Source: Martinezella rhizogenes
GTDB taxonomy: Bacteria > Pseudomonadota > Alphaproteobacteria > Rhizobiales > Rhizobiaceae
DNA: 64,000 nt
Reading direction: 5' to 3'
Assembly: GCF_027460065.1 (NCBI RefSeq)
Contig: NZ_JAPYZZ010000001.1
Coordinates: 438,864 to 502,863, forward strand
Part shown: positions 20,054-29,270 of the stretch, piece after piece
Numbering within the stretch: the first letter of the stretch is position 1
How the letters are laid out: every line of letters begins with the position of its first letter
Notes under the pieces: model-generated
Told to the model about the DNA's origin: nothing
Seen by the model: the letters and a program-made list of their open reading frames with translations, nothing else
Databases searched by the model: none
Program-made: the position numbers and the translations under genes

Positions 20054-20566
20054 TTATGCCGCCAGCTTATAGGAACGGCCGGCGAACAGCTTGTTCTTGA
20101 CGCGATAGGCCAAAGCCAGTGCCGTGGGAAACGGGCGGCGCATGAACGCGACCTTGCGGACATAATCGTCCACCCGCCAGGTGGCCCATGTTCCAGCCCG
20201 GAAATAGGCGACATCCCCGACCCTGAGGATGCTGACCGAACCGTCTTCGGCCGTCACATGCACTTCGCCTTCGAGAATATAGACGGTTTCATCCCAGCCG
20301 AAGAACCAGCGGAATTCGCCCGCCGTGCAATCCCACATGGCGGTGCTGGAAGCACGGTCGCCACTGCGGGAGTGATCCGCCGCGCGTGCCTGAGGGTCGC
20401 CGGAGATGATCCATTCCGGATTGATGGGGGCCGGCTGAAGCCGCAGATCGGTGCAGGAAGCGCTGACGACCGCTTCGTCTTTTCGTTTGCGCAGATAGGC
20501 CGGCAATATCGGCACCGTGCGGATTGCCATGGTTGCGGCTGCCGCGAACATCATTTTGAACGACAT
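20054..20566 (-). CDS. cupin domain protein (DUF861 type)
   Basis: The 170-residue protein has one cupin core, with WDCTAGEFRWFFGWDETVYILEGEVHV and VGDVAYFRAGTWATWRV as the two conserved halves. The double-stranded beta-helix resembles the EutQ/(S)-ureidoglycine DUF861 group. The N-terminal 18 residues are hydrophobic but not a clear signal peptide. It is 110 bases after ugpC on the same strand and could be the last gene of the ugp unit, in the place where some rhizobia carry ugpQ. No substrate can be proposed. An 8-base dyad at 20010-20037 follows it without a T-run. Confidence 0.8.
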   Translation of the reverse strand: MSFKMMFAAAATMAIRTVPILPAYLRKRKDEAVVSASCTDLRLQPAPINPEWIISGDPQARAADHSRSGDRASSTAMWDCTAGEFRWFFGWDETVYILEGEVHVTAEDGSVSILRVGDVAYFRAGTWATWRVDDYVRKVAFMRRPFPTALALAYRVKNKLFAGRSYKLAA

Positions 20567-20675
20567 ATGAGAAAACCCCCGTGAAATATTGGAGGTCTTC
20601 TATCATTGGGATCGTAACAAAGCGGTTTTGACAATCGGCGCAATTTTAGTCATCGCGCCGATTTCTGCGCTGCGC

Positions 20676-21776
20676 TCAGGCCGTCGCCAGCTGAGCGGAC
20701 TGCACACCGAGCTGCTCCGCTTTGCCGGCAATGCGCTTGCCGGTTTCGCTGGAGAAGAAATGCAGCTTTTCCGGCGCGATCGTCACCGAAAGCGCAGCGG
20801 GAACATCGACGTCAGGCGGGAAAGCGATTGTCAGATTCTGGTCGCCGATCATGCCGTGGATAAGGCGCTGCGAACCTAGCTCCTCAATGTAATCAACCCT
20901 GAATGCAAAGCCCTGCTCGCCTGCCGCAGCGAGGCGAAAATCCTCTGCCCGCATGCCCACCGTCACCGGCCCGGAGGTGGGCGCGAAACCATTAAGCGCA
21001 AACAGCGACGGACCGATGGCGAGACTATCACCATGCAGTTCGGCATTCAGCAGGTTCATAGCGGGAGAGCCTATGAAGCTCGCAACGAAGGTCGAGGCGG
21101 GGGTGTGATAGACATCGAGCGGCGCGCCGATCTGTTCGATGCGACCGCCATTCAGCACGACCAGACGGTCGGCCAGCGTCATGGCCTCCAGCTGGTCGTG
21201 GGTAACGTATATGGATGTGGTGCCGAGACGTTTCTGAAGACGCTTGATTTCACCGCGCATGGACACGCGCAGCTTGGCATCGAGGTTGGACAGGGGCTCA
21301 TCGAACAGGAAGGCCGCAGGCTTGCGCACGATGGCGCGCCCCATGGCGACACGCTGCCGCTGACCGCCGGAAAGAGCGCGCGGCTTGCGGTCCAGATAGG
21401 GTTCGAGCTGGAGCATACGTGCGGCTTCGGCCACACGCGCATCGATTTCCGTCTTTGCTGTCTTGCGGTTCTTCAACCCGTATTCGAGGTTCTCGCGCAC
21501 CGACATATGCGGGTAAAGCGCGTAGTTCTGGAAAACCATGGCGATATCGCGATCGGCCGGATCGGTCTGGTTGACGACGCGGTCACCGATCTTCACCGTA
21601 CCCTCTGAAATATCCTCGAGGCCGGCGACCATGCGCAGAAGCGTGGACTTGCCGCAGCCGGAGGGGCCAACGAGAACGATGAACTCGCCATCCCGGATAT
21701 CGATATCGACGTGATGCACGGCGCGAACGCCGCCATTGTAATCCTTGCAGACCTGACTGATTTCTATCGCGGCCAT
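20676..21776 (-). CDS. ugpC: sn-glycerol-3-phosphate ABC transporter, ATP-binding protein
   Basis: The 366-residue protein is the ATPase subunit of the Ugp importer for glycerol-3-phosphate and glycerophosphodiesters. It has Walker A GPSGCGKS (37-44), the signature LSGGQRQR (135-142), Walker B FLFDEP (156-161) and a C-terminal TOBE-type regulatory domain ([12 protein letters not shown] onward). AAGGAGA precedes the ATG. It lies ten bases after ugpE, completing ugpBAEC. The glycerol-3-phosphate assignment comes mainly from the neighbouring UgpB/A/E and the Pho box. Confidence 0.93.
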   Translation of the reverse strand: MAAIEISQVCKDYNGGVRAVHHVDIDIRDGEFIVLVGPSGCGKSTLLRMVAGLEDISEGTVKIGDRVVNQTDPADRDIAMVFQNYALYPHMSVRENLEYGLKNRKTAKTEIDARVAEAARMLQLEPYLDRKPRALSGGQRQRVAMGRAIVRKPAAFLFDEPLSNLDAKLRVSMRGEIKRLQKRLGTTSIYVTHDQLEAMTLADRLVVLNGGRIEQIGAPLDVYHTPASTFVASFIGSPAMNLLNAELHGDSLAIGPSLFALNGFAPTSGPVTVGMRAEDFRLAAAGEQGFAFRVDYIEELGSQRLIHGMIGDQNLTIAFPPDVDVPAALSVTIAPEKLHFFSSETGKRIAGKAEQLGVQSAQLATA

Positions 21777-21786
21777 TTCGGTCTCC

Positions 21787-22629
21787 TTATTTATCGCTTT
21801 CGGTCAGGCCCTTGATGAACCAGCGCTGGAAGATGACGACGATCAGCACCGGCGGCAGCATGGCCAGGACGGCGAGCGCGAAAGCTTCGTTGTAATCGGG
21901 AATTTGCGAACCGACCCAGACCTGCAGGATCGACTTGATGCCACGCATCAGCGTGAAGAACTTCTCGTCCGTCGTCATCAGCATGGGCCAGAGATACTGG
22001 TTCCAGCCGTACACGAACATGATGATGAAGATCGCCGACATCATCGTGCGGGACAGGGGGATGAGTATGTCGATGAAGAACTTGACCGGCCCCGCCCCGT
22101 CGATGCGCGCGGCTTCCAGCAACTCTTCCGGAACGGATTTGAAGAATTGCCGGAAATAGAAGGTGCCCGTCGCGGACGCCAGAAGCGGCACGATAAGGCC
22201 GGTATAGGAATTCAGGAGGCCGAGTTTGCTCATCACCTCATAGGACGGCATGATGCGCACTTCGAGCGGCAAGAGCAGCGTCGTGAAAATGATCCAGAAG
22301 GCGAGCGTCGCAAACCGGAACCTGAAATAGACGATCGCGTAAGCTGCCGTCATCGACAGGACGATCTTGCCGACGGCAAAACCGATGCCGAGGATCAGCG
22401 AATTGAGCACCATGTTGAGCCCGGTGACCTGACCCGTGAACCCGCCCTTCTGCGTCAGGACCTTTTCATAGGTCCCGACGAAGTTGTCGCCCGGCACGAT
22501 CGTCAGACCGCTGCGGTGGATTTCCGCCGCCGTGTGGGTGGATGTCATGAAGGCCACGACGACGGGCAATATCAGAAACAGCGCGCCTGCTATCAGCACC
22601 AGATGATCGAGGGGCTTTGTCTTGTACAT
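21787..22629 (-). CDS. ugpE: sn-glycerol-3-phosphate ABC transporter, permease UgpE
   Basis: The 280-residue membrane protein has about six hydrophobic segments and the permease EAA loop ([25 protein letters not shown]), matching UgpE. The ATG at 22629 follows GAGGGAGAA, 12 bases after the ugpA stop; a TTG codon at 22644 overlapping that stop is a less likely start. It pairs with UgpA to form the transmembrane channel. Confidence 0.93.
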   Translation of the reverse strand: MYKTKPLDHLVLIAGALFLILPVVVAFMTSTHTAAEIHRSGLTIVPGDNFVGTYEKVLTQKGGFTGQVTGLNMVLNSLILGIGFAVGKIVLSMTAAYAIVYFRFRFATLAFWIIFTTLLLPLEVRIMPSYEVMSKLGLLNSYTGLIVPLLASATGTFYFRQFFKSVPEELLEAARIDGAGPVKFFIDILIPLSRTMMSAIFIIMFVYGWNQYLWPMLMTTDEKFFTLMRGIKSILQVWVGSQIPDYNEAFALAVLAMLPPVLIVVIFQRWFIKGLTESDK

Positions 22630-22640
22630 GGTATTCTCCC

Positions 22641-23609
22641 TCAATTGTAGTGGACGCGCTTTTCGATGAAGCGGAACTGGATGATGGTGAGAACGAAGAC
22701 GACCAGCATCAGAATGACTGACTGGGCAGAGGAACCGCCAATGTCATTGCCGCGGAAACCATCGAGAAACACCTTGTAGACCAGCGTGATAGGATTATCC
22801 GCCGCCTTGTCCTTCACCATCACGTCGATGACGCCGAAAGTATCGAACAGCGCATAGGTGATGTTGATGATGAGCAGGAAGAAAGCCGTGGGCGCAAGAA
22901 GCGGCATAATGACGGTCCAGAACCGTCGGAAACCGGAGCGGCAATCGATGGCCGCGGCTTCGCGCACGGAAACCGACACGCCCTGAAGGCCGGACAGGAA
23001 AAAGATGAAATTATATGGGATCTGCTTCCAGACCGCGACGACGATCATGGCTGTAGCGGTATCGAAGTAGTTGAGACCCACCTTCATGTCCCAGCCAAAG
23101 ACCGCGGCCAATTTGACGAAAGGCCCGATATGCTGGTCGAAAAGCATCATGCCGATAAGACCCGCGACCGGCGGTGCGATGGCATAGACGGAAATCAGCA
23201 GCGTCTTGTATGTCGAACTGCCGCGAATGACCGCATCGGCCTTGACGGCAAGCAACAGGCCGAGCGCCAGCGAAAATAAGGTCACCAGCACGGTGAAGAC
23301 CACAGTGAATTTGGCGATGTTGAGATATTCCGGATTGAATATCGCATCCGAATAATTGGCGAAGCCCACGAATGAGGCACCGAAGCCGAAAGGGTCTTCG
23401 AGATAGAAAGATGATTGCACGGCCTGAACGGATGGCCAGTAGAAGAAGATGAAGATCACCGCGAGCTGTGGTGCCAGAAACAGATAGGGCACGTAGGACG
23501 AGGAGAACTGCACGCGCTTCATGCCGGCTTCAGCGGGCTTGGCGGGTTTTCCAGCCTTTGCGGACCAGCCGGACAAAAACCGGCGCGGTTGAGACGATGT
23601 ATAGGCCAC
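22641..23609 (-). CDS. ugpA: sn-glycerol-3-phosphate ABC transporter, permease UgpA
   Basis: The 322-residue permease shows the UgpA-typical segment YLFLAPQLAVIFIFFYWPS followed by EDPFGFGASFVGFANY, and the EAA loop with VREAAAIDCRSGFRRFWTVIMPLL. The start codon is GTG at 23609, with GGAGG nine bases upstream. About 30 residues before the first helix are longer than in E. coli UgpA. A large hairpin separates it from ugpB. Confidence 0.94.
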   Translation of the reverse strand: MAYTSSQPRRFLSGWSAKAGKPAKPAEAGMKRVQFSSSYVPYLFLAPQLAVIFIFFYWPSVQAVQSSFYLEDPFGFGASFVGFANYSDAIFNPEYLNIAKFTVVFTVLVTLFSLALGLLLAVKADAVIRGSSTYKTLLISVYAIAPPVAGLIGMMLFDQHIGPFVKLAAVFGWDMKVGLNYFDTATAMIVVAVWKQIPYNFIFFLSGLQGVSVSVREAAAIDCRSGFRRFWTVIMPLLAPTAFFLLIINITYALFDTFGVIDVMVKDKAADNPITLVYKVFLDGFRGNDIGGSSAQSVILMLVVFVLTIIQFRFIEKRVHYN

Positions 23610-23632
23610 GCTTGCGCCTCCTTATCCAGAAG

Positions 23633-23663
23633 CGAGCCTCCCTTCCGTCGGAAAGGAGGCTCG
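23633..23663 (-). other. 14-bp intercistronic hairpin between ugpB and ugpA
   Basis: Arms at 23633-23646 and 23650-23663 pair over 14 bases with a 3-base loop. In the minus-strand RNA the single imperfection is a U-G pair. No T-run follows. The position, just behind a binding-protein gene, fits the stem-loops that stabilise abundant binding-protein mRNA and reduce read-through into permease genes. Confidence 0.8.
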
Positions 23664-23692
23664 ACAACGATCATTGATTTCGAAAAGATCGA

Positions 23693-24991
23693 TCAGCCGG
23701 CCGTCTTGGCGAAACGGGCCAGAAGGTCGTTGCCTTCCTTCTCGATAATCTCGAAGGCAGCCTTCGGCGTCACTTCGCCTGAGAAGATGCGGTTATATTC
23801 ACGTTCCATGACGGCGCGGATCTGCGGGTAGAAACCGAGGCGATAACCCTTGGACCACTCGCCACCCGGCAGCGACAGCTGCTGGATACCAACTTCCGCG
23901 ACCGGCTTTTCCTTGTAGTAGCCTTCAGCCTTGGCCTTTTCGTAAGCGGCCTTGGTGATGGCGACGTAACCGGTTGCCTTGTGGTAGAAGACTTGGATTT
24001 CCGGCGAGGTCAGGAACTGGAAGAAGTCGGCCACGCACTTGTTTTCGGCTTCAGACTTGCCCGACATTGCGAAAAGAGCAGCGCCACCGATGAAGGAGTT
24101 GGTGCCGGCACCCTTGATGGAGCCCCAGTAGGGAAGGAAGGTTGCCGAGAACGGCATGGTCGCCGTCTTCTGCAGACCACCGAAGGAACCCGAAGAACCG
24201 ATCCAGAGTGCAACCTTGCCTTCTTCGAAGGGCTTCTGGTTGTCATTCCAGCCGGCGCCATAATAGGCGAACAGGCCCTTGTCCTTCCAGTCTTTCAGCT
24301 TTTCGAACATCATGACGAGGTTCGGGTCGGTGACCTTGAGCTTGGTGTCGGTGACGCTGTCGTAACCGTTATTGTTGGTGGCGAACTGGATGTTGTTGCG
24401 GGAGAAGAAGTTCTCCGTGAACTGCCAGGTCAGCTGCGACTGGACGAGCGGGATGTAACCGGCTTCCTTCAGCTTCGGCGCAACCTTTTCGAACTCTTCC
24501 CAGGTCTTCGGTGCCTCGACGCCGGCCTTCTTCAGGGCTTCGTCGTTGATGTACATGATCGGAGCGGAGGAGTTGAACGGCATGCCGACGAACTTGCCGT
24601 CAGCGGCAGCGTAGAAATAACGCACGCCGTTGATGAAGGCGTCACGGTCGAACTTGTAACCGGCCTTGTTGATGAGGTCTTCAGCAGGAATGACCGCGCC
24701 CTTGGCGTTGATGATGGTGGCGGCGCCGGCATCAAAAACCTGGAGAATGTTCGGCTGTTCGCCCGAACGGAAAGCAGCGATGCCGCTTGCCAGCGCTTCT
24801 TCGTAGGAGCCCTTGGAAACCGGCGTCAGAGCGCATTCCTTCTGGGCTTCGTTGAACTTCTGGGAAACTTCGTTGATGACTTCGCCGTTACGGCCACCCA
24901 TGCCGTGCCACCAGGTGATGTTGGTCGCAGCCATGGAAGACGTTGCCGAAATGCTGACCGCCACTGCGGCCATGGAAATCTTCTTCAACAT
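23693..24991 (-). CDS. ugpB: sn-glycerol-3-phosphate-binding periplasmic protein UgpB
   Basis: The 432-residue solute-binding protein has a signal peptide (MLKKISMAAVAVSISATSSM, cleavage near AMA-like SMAA) and UgpB features: ITWWHGMGGRNGE, FRSGEQPNILQVFDAGAAT, and NSFIGGAALFAMSG. It captures glycerol-3-phosphate in the periplasm and hands it to UgpAE. It is the first gene of the minus-strand ugp operon and lies behind a triple-repeat Pho box. Confidence 0.94.
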   Translation of the reverse strand: MLKKISMAAVAVSISATSSMAATNITWWHGMGGRNGEVINEVSQKFNEAQKECALTPVSKGSYEEALASGIAAFRSGEQPNILQVFDAGAATIINAKGAVIPAEDLINKAGYKFDRDAFINGVRYFYAAADGKFVGMPFNSSAPIMYINDEALKKAGVEAPKTWEEFEKVAPKLKEAGYIPLVQSQLTWQFTENFFSRNNIQFATNNNGYDSVTDTKLKVTDPNLVMMFEKLKDWKDKGLFAYYGAGWNDNQKPFEEGKVALWIGSSGSFGGLQKTATMPFSATFLPYWGSIKGAGTNSFIGGAALFAMSGKSEAENKCVADFFQFLTSPEIQVFYHKATGYVAITKAAYEKAKAEGYYKEKPVAEVGIQQLSLPGGEWSKGYRLGFYPQIRAVMEREYNRIFSGEVTPKAAFEIIEKEGNDLLARFAKTAG

Positions 24992-25055
24992 TACTAATTC
25001 CTCTCCACCATTTATTGGGATGAGGATGCGAATAGAGGGGTTCCATGACGCCTCT

Positions 25056-25084
25056 TTAACAGTTTCATGTCAGATTTGTTACAG
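25056..25084 (-). promoter_or_regulatory. Pho box upstream of ugpB
   Basis: On the minus strand three 7-base direct repeats, CTGTAAC, CTGACAT and CTGTTAA, are spaced exactly 11 bases apart with AT-rich 4-base spacers (AAAT, GAAA). The PhoB consensus is two CTGTCAT-like repeats 11 bases apart. The site ends 65 bases before the ugpB ATG, oriented towards it, so induction by phosphate limitation is expected. Confidence 0.8.
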
Positions 25085-25123
25085 CACCCGCTAATAGACC
25101 GCGTTTCCTCAAAAACGCATGCC

Positions 25124-25684
25124 TCAGGCGTCACTGCGTCTTATCGGACGGGCCGGATTTCCCACGACCGTCGCGCCCTGAGGCACGTCGCGCGTCACCA
25201 CCGAACCGGCACCGACAATCGCACCGTCACCAATGGTTATGCCCGCCAGAATGATCGCTCCCCCGCCAATCCAGACATCACGGCCGATCGTCACAGGCTT
25301 TGCGATTTCAATGCCTTGCGCGCGCGGGGCGGGGTCCAGATGGTGTTCCGCACAATAGATCTGCACAGCGGGACCAAGCATCGCGCCATTGCCTATCACG
25401 ACCTTCGCAGAATCGAGAATGGTGCAGCCGGCATTGAGATAGACATTCCTGCCCAGCGTGATGTTGAGGCCATAAGCGCAATGAAACGGTGCCTCGATAA
25501 ATGCCCCTTCACCAACAGAAGCAAAAAGTGCCCGCAGCAGCGGCCCGATAGTGCCGCGCTCATCCGGCGGCAGGGTGTTGTGCTGGTGAACCGCCCAGCG
25601 CGCGCGCCAGCGCAGCACATCCAGCTCGGCATCCATGCAGCTGTACCATTCGCCCGCAGCCATCTTTTCCCGCTCGGTAGACAT
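25124..25684 (-). CDS. maltose O-acetyltransferase-like left-handed beta-helix acetyltransferase
   Basis: The 186-residue protein fits the maa/nodL/lacA family: N-terminal [15 protein letters not shown] helical part, then hexapeptide repeats ([43 protein letters not shown]) and the GNPARPIR end. The active-site His is in [10 protein letters not shown]. It transfers acetyl from acetyl-CoA to a sugar hydroxyl; the acceptor is unknown. The start at 25684 is 17 bases after the yraN stop, so it is probably cotranscribed with rsmI-yraN. Confidence 0.9.
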   Translation of the reverse strand: MSTEREKMAAGEWYSCMDAELDVLRWRARWAVHQHNTLPPDERGTIGPLLRALFASVGEGAFIEAPFHCAYGLNITLGRNVYLNAGCTILDSAKVVIGNGAMLGPAVQIYCAEHHLDPAPRAQGIEIAKPVTIGRDVWIGGGAIILAGITIGDGAIVGAGSVVTRDVPQGATVVGNPARPIRRSDA

Positions 25685-25701
25685 CGTCTTCCCCTTCGCC
25701 C

Positions 25702-26070
25702 TCAAAAAGCGTCGATAAAGTGCTGCGGCAGGCGTCGTGGCAGAACGGCGACAATATCGAAGCGCAGCGAAAAACGGCCGGCATCCTTGCGGCGGGAGAG
25801 CCAGAGATCGGCAGCCGCCCGGATGCGCTGCTGCGAATGGAAACCGACGGCATCCACCGCGCTGCCACCGGAAGCGCGCGCCTTGACCTCAATGATGGCG
25901 ACGAGATCCTTCTTGCGGGCGATGAGATCGATTTCCCCCAACCGGGTGCGATACCGAATGGCGAGGATGCGATATCCCTTCAGCAACAGATAAAGCGCGG
26001 CCCAATATTCGGCAGCATGACCGCGCCGCTCGGCTTTCCGCCTTTTATCGCTCTGCCCGTCAGTGGCCAT
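25702..26070 (-). CDS. YraN family protein (UPF0102, endonuclease-like fold)
   Basis: The 122-residue protein has the YraN pattern: [22 protein letters not shown], then the nuclease-like core [21 protein letters not shown] with the D and E-x-K residues of the restriction-endonuclease-like fold. The family is widely conserved but its function is not established; a role in Holliday-junction or DNA processing has been suggested. It overlaps the end of rsmI by 11 bases, the usual arrangement. Confidence 0.92.
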   Translation of the reverse strand: MATDGQSDKRRKAERRGHAAEYWAALYLLLKGYRILAIRYRTRLGEIDLIARKKDLVAIIEVKARASGGSAVDAVGFHSQQRIRAAADLWLSRRKDAGRFSLRFDIVAVLPRRLPQHFIDAF

Positions 26071-27001
26071 CCGTGTCCTTCATATCCAGCAGCCTCTGAT
26101 AAAGCTCCTTGCGCGGCAGGCCCGTCAGCTTCGCCGCTTCGCCGGCAGCCTTGGCAGCGGACATGGTCGAGACAAGATCCTTCAGGAGCTTCTCGACATC
26201 CTCGATATCGGGAATTTCATCATAGGAGGGCGGCTCCAACAGCAGCACGATCTCGCCCTTCACCACACGGTCGCCATCGTAATAATCCGCAAGCTCGCCC
26301 AGCGTCCCGCGCCGGAACTCCTCGAAGGTCTTGGTCAGTTCACGGCAGACCACTGCCCGGCGATCGCGGCCGAGCACCTCCGATGCCACCGTGAGGGACG
26401 CGCCGATGCGGCGTGGCGATTCAAAGAAGATCAGGGTCGCGGGGATTTTCGCCAACTCGGCAAAACGGTCGCGCTTGCCGCGATCCTTCACCGGCAGAAA
26501 ACCCGCAAACAGGAAAGCGTCGCTCGGCATGCCCGAGCCGACGAGAGCGGCGAGCGGCGCAGAGGCACCCGGCACCGGCACAACGCGGTGTCCGGCCTCA
26601 AGTGCCAGCTGGCCGAGGCGATAACCCGGGTCGGAAACCAGCGGCGTTCCGGCATCCGATACCAGCGCCACGGATTTTCCGGCCTCCAGCGCGGCGATGA
26701 GCTTCGGCCCCGCTTCATTGGCATTGTGTTCGTGATAGGCAAGCGGGCGCGTGCGAATACCATAACGTTCAAGCAGGATGCGGGTGACGCGGGTATCCTC
26801 GCAGGCGAGAACGTCGGCCGAGGCCAGCGTTTCCAGCGCGCGGATGGTGATATCGCCGAGATTGCCGATGGGGGTGGCGACGAGATAAAGCGCCGGCTCC
26901 AGCGGCCGGGCCGGAATGGTGGCCGTGCCGATCCTGAATTCCTTCGCTGCCTGTCTGGCATCGCTGCTCGATATTTCCTGCGTCACACGGCTTCCAATCA
27001 T
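26060..27001 (-). CDS. rsmI: 16S rRNA (cytidine-1402-2'-O)-methyltransferase
   Basis: RsmI methylates the ribose of C1402 in 16S rRNA. The 313-residue product has the tetrapyrrole-methylase fold with [18 protein letters not shown] near the start, [24 protein letters not shown] and [11 protein letters not shown], and the C-terminal [22 protein letters not shown] helix-turn-helix-like tail. The ATG at 27001 is preferred; an upstream ATG at 27070 would add 23 residues without family similarity. The periplasmic LppC gene that often stands divergent in relatives is not here; dnaN is divergent instead. Confidence 0.94.
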   Translation of the reverse strand: MIGSRVTQEISSSDARQAAKEFRIGTATIPARPLEPALYLVATPIGNLGDITIRALETLASADVLACEDTRVTRILLERYGIRTRPLAYHEHNANEAGPKLIAALEAGKSVALVSDAGTPLVSDPGYRLGQLALEAGHRVVPVPGASAPLAALVGSGMPSDAFLFAGFLPVKDRGKRDRFAELAKIPATLIFFESPRRIGASLTVASEVLGRDRRAVVCRELTKTFEEFRRGTLGELADYYDGDRVVKGEIVLLLEPPSYDEIPDIEDVEKLLKDLVSTMSAAKAAGEAAKLTGLPRKELYQRLLDMKDTDGH

Positions 27002-27265
27002 TCTGGCCGATCCCTGTCGGCCGGTCGCTCCGGTTTTTCCCTTTATGGGCAATAGAAAACCGGCGAACAAGCTCCATCGACGGTCGCAACCTGTGGATCA
27101 TGTTGTATAGCAGCAAAATGAGCCGCAGCAGATGAACTCCGCTCTTGCATTTTCTCCAATAACTCTGCCATTTTGCCCGTCCACATTGTCCGGCTTTGGC
27201 CGGTGAAGACTCTTCTTGCCGATCCGGCGGTGGCCGGTTCGCAACGGTTGAAAGCGGTAGCGTCC

Positions 27266-28384
27266 ATGCGTATTACTCTTGAGCGGTCGAACCTTCTGAA
27301 ATCGCTGAACCACGTCCACCGGGTCGTCGAGCGTCGCAACACGATCCCGATCCTGTCCAACGTCCTCCTGCGCGCCTCCGGCGCCAATCTGGACATGAAG
27401 GCGACCGACCTCGATCTCGAAATTACCGAAGCGACCCCGGCAATGGTGGAGCAGGCGGGCGCCACCACCGTACCCGCACATCTGCTTTATGAAATCGTGC
27501 GCAAGCTGCCGGATGGATCCGAAGTGCTTCTGGCGACCAACCCGGACGGTTCCTCCATGACCGTTGCCTCCGGCCGCTCGAAATTCTCGCTGCAATGCCT
27601 GCCGGAAGCGGATTTCCCTGACCTGACCGCCGGCACCTTCAGCCACACCTTCAAACTGAAGGCGACCGATCTGAAGATGCTGATCGACCGGACGCAGTTT
27701 GCGATTTCGACCGAAGAGACGCGTTATTACCTGAACGGCATTTTTTTCCACACCATCGAAAGCAATGGCGAGCTGAAGCTGCGCGCTGTCGCCACCGACG
27801 GTCACCGCCTGGCGCGCGCTGACGTGGATGCGCCCTCCGGCTCCGAAGGCATGCCGGGCATTATCATTCCGCGCAAGACCGTCGGTGAACTGCAAAAGCT
27901 GATGGACAATCCGGAACTGGAAGTTACGGTCGAAGTCTCCGATGCGAAGATCCGCCTGGCCATCGGCTCGGTAGTCCTGACCTCGAAGCTGATCGATGGC
28001 ACCTTCCCGGACTACCAGCGCGTGATCCCCACCGGCAACGACAAGGAAATGCGCGTCGATTGCCAGACCTTCGCCCGGGCCGTGGACCGTGTTTCGACGA
28101 TTTCTTCCGAGCGCGGCCGCGCCGTGAAGCTGGCGCTAACTGACGGCCAGTTGACGCTGACCGTCAACAATCCCGACTCGGGAAGTGCTACCGAGGAAGT
28201 GGCCGTTGGTTACGACAATGATTCGATGGAGATCGGCTTCAACGCCAAATATCTCCTCGACATCACGTCGCAACTCTCCGGCGAAGATGCGATTTTTCTG
28301 CTGGCAGATGCAGGCTCGCCGACGCTGGTTCGCGACACCGCCGGCGACGATGCACTCTATGTTCTGATGCCGATGCGCGTTTAA
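27266..28384 (+). CDS. dnaN: DNA polymerase III sliding clamp (beta subunit)
   Basis: The 372-residue clamp begins MRITLERSNLLKSLNHVHRV and ends VRDTAGDDALYVLMPMRV, the usual clamp C-terminus that forms the protein-binding cleft (VLMPMRV). Three similar domains of about 120 residues can be followed. It tethers the replicative polymerase to DNA. It is about 22 kb from dnaA and has its own terminator at 28413, so it is a separate transcription unit, as in other Rhizobiales. Codons upstream of 27266 are open but unlike any clamp. Confidence 0.97.
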   Translation: MRITLERSNLLKSLNHVHRVVERRNTIPILSNVLLRASGANLDMKATDLDLEITEATPAMVEQAGATTVPAHLLYEIVRKLPDGSEVLLATNPDGSSMTVASGRSKFSLQCLPEADFPDLTAGTFSHTFKLKATDLKMLIDRTQFAISTEETRYYLNGIFFHTIESNGELKLRAVATDGHRLARADVDAPSGSEGMPGIIIPRKTVGELQKLMDNPELEVTVEVSDAKIRLAIGSVVLTSKLIDGTFPDYQRVIPTGNDKEMRVDCQTFARAVDRVSTISSERGRAVKLALTDGQLTLTVNNPDSGSATEEVAVGYDNDSMEIGFNAKYLLDITSQLSGEDAIFLLADAGSPTLVRDTAGDDALYVLMPMRV

Positions 28385-28412
28385 AACCGACCGTTTTCTT
28401 CAATTTTTCCAG

Positions 28413-28446
28413 AAACGCCGGTGGATCACTTCATCGGCGTTTTTTG
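28413..28446 (+). terminator. intrinsic terminator of dnaN
   Basis: AAACGCCG pairs with CGGCGTTT across a 14-base loop and is followed by a run of six T on the plus strand, 29 bases after the dnaN stop. Confidence 0.8.
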
Positions 28447-28536
28447 ATTCGGCGGACAGGTGGTTCGACCCGTAACTGAATTTTCTCAGTTACGACATTT
28501 TGCCTTGTTTTTGCGCCAAATGGGATCAACATTGCG

Positions 28537-28554
28537 GTAACAGTTTTTTGACAA
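28537..28554 (-). promoter_or_regulatory. possible Pho box in the pmtA promoter region
   Basis: On the minus strand the bases read TTGTCAA-AAAA-CTGTTAC, an 11-base-spaced pair matching the CTGTCAT-type repeat at 5 and 6 of 7 positions. It points away from pmtA and ends 26 bases before its ATG, overlapping a TTGACA element. If real it would more likely repress than activate pmtA. A chance match in AT-rich DNA is possible. Confidence 0.35.
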
Positions 28555-28579
28555 TGACTAAATTTATCTGAGGGGAATT

Positions 28580-29173
28580 ATGGCACTTAACCTGAAGCGA
28601 CGCTTTGAACAGAAATTCGAGGAAGAGATCCGCTTTTTCAAAGGCATGGTCAGCCAGCCGAAAAAAGTGGGCGCTATCGTCCCGACATCGTCCATCACTG
28701 CGAAAAAGATGGCAAGCGTCATCAATCCCCATTCCGGCCTGCCGGTTCTGGAACTCGGTCCCGGCACCGGCGTCATCACCAAGGCCATTCTGGCGCGCGG
28801 CATCAAGCCGGAGAGCCTGACGGCCATCGAATATTCGACTGATTTCTACAATCAGTTGCTCCGGAGCTATCCAGGCGTCAATTTCGTCAATGGTGACGCC
28901 TTCGATCTCGATGCGACCCTCGGTGAACACAAGGGCCAGATGTTCGACAGCGTCATTTCCGCCGTGCCGATGCTGAATTTCCCGATGGCCGCCCGTATCA
29001 AGTTGCTCGACGAATTGCTGAAGCGCGTGCCGCACGGCCGCCCTGTCATCCAGATATCCTACGGCCCCATTTCCCCCATTGTTGCCCAGCCGCATCTCTA
29101 CCACATCCGCCATTTCGATTTCATCGTGCGCAATATTCCGCCGGCGCAATTGTGGACCTATACGCGGGCCTGA
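28580..29173 (+). CDS. pmtA: phospholipid N-methyltransferase PmtA
   Basis: The 197-residue enzyme methylates phosphatidylethanolamine three times with SAM to give phosphatidylcholine. It starts MALNLKRRFEQKFEEEIRFF, an amphipathic helix known in Agrobacterium PmtA to mediate membrane binding, and carries the SAM motif LELGPGTGVITKA (57-69). I recognise the sequence as the Agrobacterium/Sinorhizobium-type PmtA rather than the Rhodobacter type. A GAGGGGA ribosome site precedes the ATG. It is downstream of, but separated by a terminator from, dnaN. Phosphatidylcholine is needed in Agrobacterium for virulence. Confidence 0.95.
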   Translation: MALNLKRRFEQKFEEEIRFFKGMVSQPKKVGAIVPTSSITAKKMASVINPHSGLPVLELGPGTGVITKAILARGIKPESLTAIEYSTDFYNQLLRSYPGVNFVNGDAFDLDATLGEHKGQMFDSVISAVPMLNFPMAARIKLLDELLKRVPHGRPVIQISYGPISPIVAQPHLYHIRHFDFIVRNIPPAQLWTYTRA

Positions 29174-29270
29174 TCGTCCAGCCAGAATGGACAAGGCCGT
29201 CATTTCCCGGTCGTGACGCATGGTTAGGGTGTCGATTTGCCCTTTCCATCGCCCTTGAGGACCGATTGCC

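Noticed and set aside
20546-20561. GAAC...GAAC repeat resembling the alphaproteobacterial LexA box.
   Set aside because: The spacer is eight bases; the known SOS box needs seven. It is also inside the cupin coding start.
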